Shown here: positions 59,198 through 64,000 of the stretch, piece after piece
Layout of the letters: every line of letters starts with the position of its first letter
Position numbering within the stretch: the stretch's first letter is position 1
Assembly: GCA_007922225.1 (NCBI GenBank)
Contig: ML679956.1
Span: 76,110,095-76,174,094 of the forward strand
Direction of reading: 5' to 3'
From: Emydura subglobosa
Lineage: Eukaryota > Chordata > Testudines > Chelidae
Length of the DNA: 64,000 bases
The notes under the pieces: model-generated
Database searches by the model: none
The model's input: the letters and a program-made list of their open reading frames with translations, nothing else
Told to the model about the DNA's origin: nothing
Program-made: the position numbers and the translations under genes

Positions 59198-59665
59198 TAC
59201 AATCAAAGAAGATTAGAGTCGGAAGGGACCTCAGGAGGTCATCTAGTGCAACCCCTGCTCAAAGCAGGACTAACCCCAACTAAATCATCCCAGCCAGGGC
59301 TTTGTCAAGCCAAGCCTTAACCTCCTAAGGATGGAGATTCCACCACCTCCCTAGGTAACCCGTTCCAAGGCTTCACCACCCTCCTAGTGAAAAACTTTTT
59401 CCTAATATCCAACCTAGACCTCCCCCACTGCAACTGGAGACCATTGCTCCTTGTTCTGTCATCTGCCACCACTGAGAACAGCCTAGCCCCATCCTCCCTG
59501 GAACCCCCTTTCAGGTAGTTGAAGGCTGCTATCAAATCCCCCCCCCTCGCTTTTCTCTTCTGCAGACTAAACAGGCCTAGTTCCCTCAGCCTCTCCTTAT
59601 AAGTCATGTGCTCCAGACCCCTAATCATTTTTGTTGCCCTCTGCTGGACTCTCTCCAATTTGTCA
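59198..59665 (-). mobile_element. CR1 LINE fragment, ORF2 C-terminus and 3' end
   Basis: The reverse complement holds an open frame of 113 codons (59317-59658) with [17 protein letters not shown], then [28 protein letters not shown] and [20 protein letters not shown]. This is the conserved C-terminal domain of CR1 ORF2 after the reverse transcriptase. The 3' end is near 59200 (TCGGAAGGGACCTCAGGAGG on the + strand). It lacks the RT domain, so it is 5'-truncated and inactive. It is the best-preserved CR1 in the window and hence perhaps the youngest. It lies about 210 bases downstream of WNT9A exon 2. Confidence 0.93.
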
Positions 59666-60299
59666 GATTTCTCTCTAAGGTAGGAAAGACTCCTATTAAA
59701 CTATGGAACTTAGAGATGCCTGAAGAATACTCGCCTTGCAGACCAAAATGCTTTGTGATGAATCTCCTCCTTAAAATGAAGGCATGAGAGCAGGATGTGC
59801 CTAACGGCTTCAGTTTCATGAAAGGGAAATAAAGCCCAAATGAAAGGGTATAGAGGAAATGCTCAGTCCACTTTGCCATGTCCTAGTGGAAATTAAAAGT
59901 GGCAGCGACAGCATCATTTCATTCAGACCTAGTTGCCCAGACCTGGAACAGTTCAAGGACAGTATGGCTGATTAACTTATGCCTCTTTCTGCTGCTCTGG
60001 AGAGCAGAAGTTAAGAGGTGTGGATGGTGGTGAGTCTTGGCATTCATGTAACCATGTGTGAAGGGAGGGAGCCAAATCTGATTGATACTCCAAACACGTG
60101 AAGCTAGTTGGAAGAGGCAAAGATCCAGTCAGTTTCCCTAACTGAAAATATGGTATCTTACAAAGGGCTCAGAGATGCCTGAGTGAAAAGGGGGTCTCTG
60201 GAAGGGCAAAAACCCACTTTAGACTTTTTGGTGCCCCTTTAAAGTAGCTAAGAAATGCTACACCCATCTTCCAGAGTCTGACACCAGAGACTTTAAGTC

Positions 60300-60660
60300 A
60301 AAGGCCATTCCATCCACAAGACAGCTGGCAACAGAACCCAGGCGTCCTGACTCTCAAATATGCGTTTGGTGGCGTGCTGTGACGCTCTTCTAGCCAGACA
60401 TGCAACTGCACATTTGCATGCAAAATGACATCCTCCAGGCGGCGTGACGTGTGCTCACGCTGTGTGAAGGATGCCATTTTGTTTGGGGGTTGGATGGAAT
60501 CATTCTGCAGGCTCGGCCAATCCTGGGGCACGCAACGAGTGCTGTGCACACAGGAAGGCCACGCCGCCGCATTTGCCCTAACCCTGAGACGCGGCCCTCC
60601 TTCTAACCCATCTTTACGTAGTACAAAATGTATCGACTCGAAGCACTGGGTCTAAACTGA
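60300..60660. other. Repeat-poor CpG-containing block in intron 2
   Basis: Contains CpG-bearing words unusual for this intron (GGCGGCGTGACGTG, ACGCCGCCGCATTTG), a palindromic octamer site at 60412-60426 and no repeat signature. It is a candidate cis-regulatory element; no functional evidence. Confidence 0.3.
60412..60426. promoter_or_regulatory. Palindromic POU octamer site
   Basis: ATTTGCATGCAAAAT is a near-perfect palindrome in which two octamer motifs (ATTTGCAT and its complement ATGCAAAT) share the central bases. Such arrangements can bind POU factors as dimers. This is a sequence match only; occupancy is unknown. Confidence 0.4.
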
Positions 60661-62864
60661 TGTGCTGCCTTTGGCTGTGTGGAGCAAGGAAAGCCCTACG
60701 AAACCCTAGATGCAGAGTCTGAACTACGAGACGTTTAACAAGATCTCGGCTTGCCAGAAGTGGCCCTGGCTAATGGAGCTAACAGCACAAGCTTTTTCTT
60801 ATACTGACACCTGGAGGCCACAGCCTGCTCCTTCTGGCTGAGGGCTGGCTAGATGGCCAGCCATTATTGTATTAAATAAAGCCGCTTGAATTTTAGCAGC
60901 CTTAAAAAAAAGGCTTTGCCTACCTGGCAGGTTCCAGTAGTCTGCCGGCTGCCTCGTTGCTCTGTTTGATTTCTTTGCAATCATCTCTGCCCTCCATGGA
61001 GGCTGTAAATCCTGCAGATGTTGTTCCTGTAGCACAATGTGCTGCTCTTTGAATCTTTCACTCCTCCACATGGAGTTTTTTGGTTCCTGTCTCGGCGTTG
61101 CAAGAGCCAATGCCCTGGGGCAAGGAGGAACGTGCGTTATCTAGCAGTTACTCAGATGTGCCAGCATGGGGATTTTTTTTCCCCCCTCCCTTGGAGTTAC
61201 TGCATCTTTGAAGGAGGAGAGAAACTTGCCTGTCTTCTCCTCTGTATCTTATGTTCAGTCACCAAAGTGCCTGATCGCTGGGTTGTAAATTCCAGATAAG
61301 TGGTCCTTTTTTTCACAATAAAGTCCCTTTAACTGTATCTGTTATCCTCTTTGGATACCCTTTTTGGAGACTTGCAAGTGATCTGGAAATGGCTGAAACT
61401 GGATCGCCGTGGATGACAGTCTCTCTAGACACTTGAGGTTAGAATGCCTGCATTGATTTAGAGACTATTATCTTGTTACAAAATATCTTGGTGCAATCAA
61501 ATAGTGTGCTGCGGAGATGGCTCGAATTTTGGCCAGAGCCAAATGTCACATGAACTTGACTGAACTGGCTGAGCTGAGAGTGAGACGATACGCAGGCCGA
61601 TGGGCATTGGGAATCTGAGTCTCAAAGGATGGAGGAGGGAGAAGTGGAAAATAAGCTTTTATACCTAATGGGTTGGTTGTGAAATCGACCTAAAGGAAGC
61701 AAGCTTACACTTGAGTTTGTCACTAAGCGCTGTTGTGGCAACCTGCCAGCCAAACGATCCCTTCTCACCAAATTCATTTTCAGGCACTGTTTTGATGGGC
61801 CCTGCAGTGCACAGAGCCTCGGCTGTTTTTTTTTTTTATCTGGGGCTCGTTGCGCTCACGGCGCATCCAGGGCAGCGTTGCATTGTCAAGGCTGAGAAGC
61901 CAGATGCAAAAATGCTTCTCTTTTCTAGCATGGCGATCGCTGGCTGTTTCATGGTGGTTGTGGCTAGAGATCCTGGGGGGAATGCCATCCACAGAGTATC
62001 TTTAATCTCCTGTTCCACCAAGCGCTTTATGCTATTCTCATTTCCCTACTTCATGGCCCTGACAGTGGCATCAGCAAGACTCCGATGTCCTACTCCAGAA
62101 GCACCAGCCTCTCTCTCGTGAGCTAAAGGCGGTACTTTTAGCTATATGGAGCCTATGACACACAGCCGAGCCGTTTGGAATCCCGCTAGTGGAAGGCAGC
62201 GGTACCAATGCAATCTTATTTGCACGTTGTGTACAAATGGTCGCTCCCTAGAGCGGAGTGTTCCTAAGACCCTTACAAGAGCGTGTCTCACCGTGTATCC
62301 CAGTTGTCTGGATTTAAATAGAGAACCGCCCCAGAGAAGGCTCTGTGGTGGCCAGCCCGGCTCACCCTACGCACCTAGTAATCTCAGCCAAATCCAGATT
62401 ATCCTCTGTCCTGCTCACCGTCTGATGTGAACAAGTTGCCGCAAACCCGTAGTAGGGTGTTGGGGGCTCCCGTTTATTTTTTGCATTCTGTAATGCATAA
62501 TCTTTTTCCTCCTAAGAAAGGGGGGGTCTCCTGTGGCAACTGAGCCGACCCCTGCCATGATGTGAGCGTGTCTGCAGCTCTGATGTGTTAGCCTGCTTGA
62601 GATGGGCCAAATCAGGGGCTCTGTGGTCTGAGCAACTGTCACCTTCAGCTACTGCCCCCTTGAGTGTTTTTGGGTCTTGTAACACATCCAGAGTGAAGCC
62701 CGGCTGTACCGAAATGAGACAAGCCAGTGAATGCTGCAGCATGTGGAACTGGGGTTTCAGGAGGTGGCTTGCCTCTCTGCATCCCTAGGTGGGGAAAATG
62801 TCCCTGGCTAAAGATGTTTAGCTCAGCATAGCCTGCTTTAAAAAAGGGGGGGGGAATGGGGCAC

Positions 62865-63504
62865 TGGAAGTTCACTCACCAAGAACTCTGCCTTCTGGCT
62901 AGGCAGGGCAGAACTGCTTTCCTGCCCTCTGTGGTGGCGACGTCTCTCTTCCCACAATTCAGTGCTCTCTCCACAGCTCGGCCTTCTGGCTAGGTCCCCC
63001 ACTTCTGGGGTATCCGTTTCGCAGGAGCAGTTGTCCGGAAAGTGCCTCCAACAGTCATGTGCCACTGCCCGATGGCTGGTTGGGGAATCCCCAGGCCCCC
63101 CCTCCGCACTGCGTTCCAGCCCAGGGACTCACGAGCCAGCCGTCAATCCCTACACACTCCTCTTCCTTGCTGCTGTTCCCTCGGCTTCTTCCTACTTTGC
63201 CTTCTCAGTCTCTCTTTTTCCCTGCAATTCCTCTGGGGTTGACCCTTCTTCCAGGACTAGGATCCCAGGGCTTATTCTCCTGCTCCTCCCTCGGGGTTTC
63301 CTTCTTCCTACCTCTTCTCCCTGAGTGACTACAGCCTGTCTCCCTGCAGCCTGTCTCCTGCTACTACAAACTTAATCCCTTTCCCAGCTTCTCCTGCAGC
63401 TGGGCTTAATCAGCCATTAGTATTTATAAATCCCTGGGCCTCCTGTCAGATCCTTTTAGCCAACCTAACCCCTCCAGTGTTGGTGTGGGCAGTACACCAT
63501 CACA
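62865..63504 (-). repeat. Interspersed repeat with TGTGATGG end, copy B
   Basis: Read on the minus strand it starts TGTGATGGTGTACTGCCCAC at 63504 and shares blocks with copy A (8655-9179), including the CAGCTGGG area. A long C/T-rich run on the + strand (63080-63400) gives open frames that are not genes. It could be a solo LTR or another class; the far boundary is approximate. Confidence 0.5.
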
Positions 63505-63599
63505 TAAGGCTGTGATAACTTAATACCTAGCTCCTATTCAGTGCCTTCCATCAGCAGAGCTCAACATGCTTCTTCAATCTTTGTTGTGTTTATCTTCCC

Positions 63600-63775
63600 A
63601 ATACCCCTGTGAAGTGTGTGTGTGGGGGTGTGTTATCCTCATTCTACAGATGGGGGAACTGAGGCACAGAAGCCAAGTGATGTCATGCCCAAGGTCACAC
63701 AGGAAGTCTGAGGCAGAACAGGAAATGGAACCTGTCTTCCAACTTCAAGGCTAGTACCACTGGACCCTCCCGCAA
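63600..63775 (-). mobile_element. MIR-type SINE, reverse orientation
   Basis: The + strand shows TATCCTCATTCTACAGATGG, GGGAACTGAGGCACAGAAGC, CAAGTGATGTCATGCCCAAG and GGTCACACAGGAAGTCTGAG, then GGAAATGGAACCTGTCTTCC. This is the reverse complement of a MIR, and it is one of the best-preserved SINE copies in the window. Confidence 0.85.
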
Positions 63776-64000
63776 GCCCCTGCTGTCAACCCGTCTCTTC
63801 CAGGAATGGAGCACTGTGGCTGGGAATGTTAAGGCAATGAGAGAACTGGTGCTGGGCCGGTGCCCTGTAATCTTACTCCTGAAACGACAGCTTCGAAGCT
63901 GTTCAGGACTAGAAGTCAGCTGGCAGTGTCTTCATGCATGTCCTCAGGTGACACACCAGCCACGGCCACCCTCCCCTTGAGTTATTGACAAGATAAGGAT

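Larger units (their letters stand above)
58986..64000 (+). other. WNT9A: WNT9A intron 2 (5' part, runs off the window)
   Basis: Begins with the donor GTAAGC. No sequence encoding the expected next Wnt segment (FKETAFLYA) is seen to the end of the window, so the intron is at least about 5 kb. It contains a minus-strand CR1 ORF2 fragment, a repeat-poor CpG-containing block at about 60.3-60.65 kb, another repeat-poor block at about 61.5-62.1 kb, a TGTGATGG-ended repeat and a MIR. Confidence 0.8.

Noticed and set aside
59317..59658. 113-codon minus-strand open frame as a possible gene
   Set aside because: The motifs are those of the CR1 ORF2 C-terminus, so it is transposon-derived.
61711..62121. 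136-codon plus-strand open frame in intron 2
   Set aside because: No domain, contains a poly-T-derived phenylalanine run, and has no splice-site or similarity support.
62962..63328. Overlapping 89-120-codon frames in a C/T-rich stretch
   Set aside because: They follow from pyrimidine bias inside the TGTGATGG-ended repeat and have no similarity.
58986..64000. Search for WNT9A exon 3
   Set aside because: No segment encoding the expected FKETAFLYA start or the later Cys-rich blocks was found, so the exon is taken to lie outside the window.

Overview
This is a vertebrate nuclear genomic window, almost certainly from a sauropsid and most likely a turtle (a crocodilian is the main alternative). 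The reasons are the many CR1 LINE remnants in both orientations, MIR-type SINEs, hAT and PIF/Harbinger-like non-autonomous DNA transposons, a CpG-island promoter, GT-AG introns, and a Wnt protein whose visible residues resemble the archosaur/turtle version as I remember it. There are no prokaryotic features: no operons, no CRISPR, no RNA genes that I can support. One host gene is visible and more than 99% of the window is non-coding.

The gene is WNT9A (formerly WNT14) on the + strand. Coding exon 1 (19746-19840) encodes the signal peptide and the first mature residues. It sits in a CpG island, about 80 bases downstream of a TATA-like box (19665-19670) with several GC boxes. Intron 1 is 38,885 bases (19841-58725). 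Coding exon 2 (58726-58985) encodes the N-terminal part of the Wnt domain, including the ECQ-x-QFR-x-x-RWNC signature. Exon 2 ends in a canonical donor and the remaining exons lie beyond position 64000, so only about the first 118 codons are present. The joined exons read without a break, so the locus looks intact here.

Layout: 1-19,400 is intergenic DNA with CR1, MIR, hAT and unclassified repeats, plus some repeat-poor stretches (about 4.1-4.9 kb, 13.5-15.4 kb). In this family of loci WNT3A usually lies divergently upstream of WNT9A, but no WNT3A exon is visible here. 18.8-19.36 kb holds a degenerate CA-rich tract that includes a clean 39-bp minisatellite. 19.37-20.93 kb is the CpG island, with promoter, a short overlapping uORF, exon 1 and a C-rich CCTGCACCCC-type repeat at the start of intron 1. 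20.9-58.7 kb is intron 1, with microsatellites, two hAT copies (one with a perfect 8-bp target-site duplication), a PIF/Harbinger-like MITE with a TTA duplication, CR1 and MIR fragments, a MIR interrupted by a CR1, and a 10-N assembly gap. 58.99-64 kb is the start of intron 2, with a CR1 ORF2 fragment, a palindromic octamer site and a repeat related to one at 8.7-9.2 kb.

I found no novel multi-gene system. The items most worth a second look are the transposons with readable ends and target-site duplications, the promoter-proximal minisatellite and C-rich repeat, the overlapping uORF, the paired TGTGATGG-ended repeats, and the repeat-poor blocks that could be WNT9A regulatory elements. Family assignments of repeats were made by eye, without a database search.
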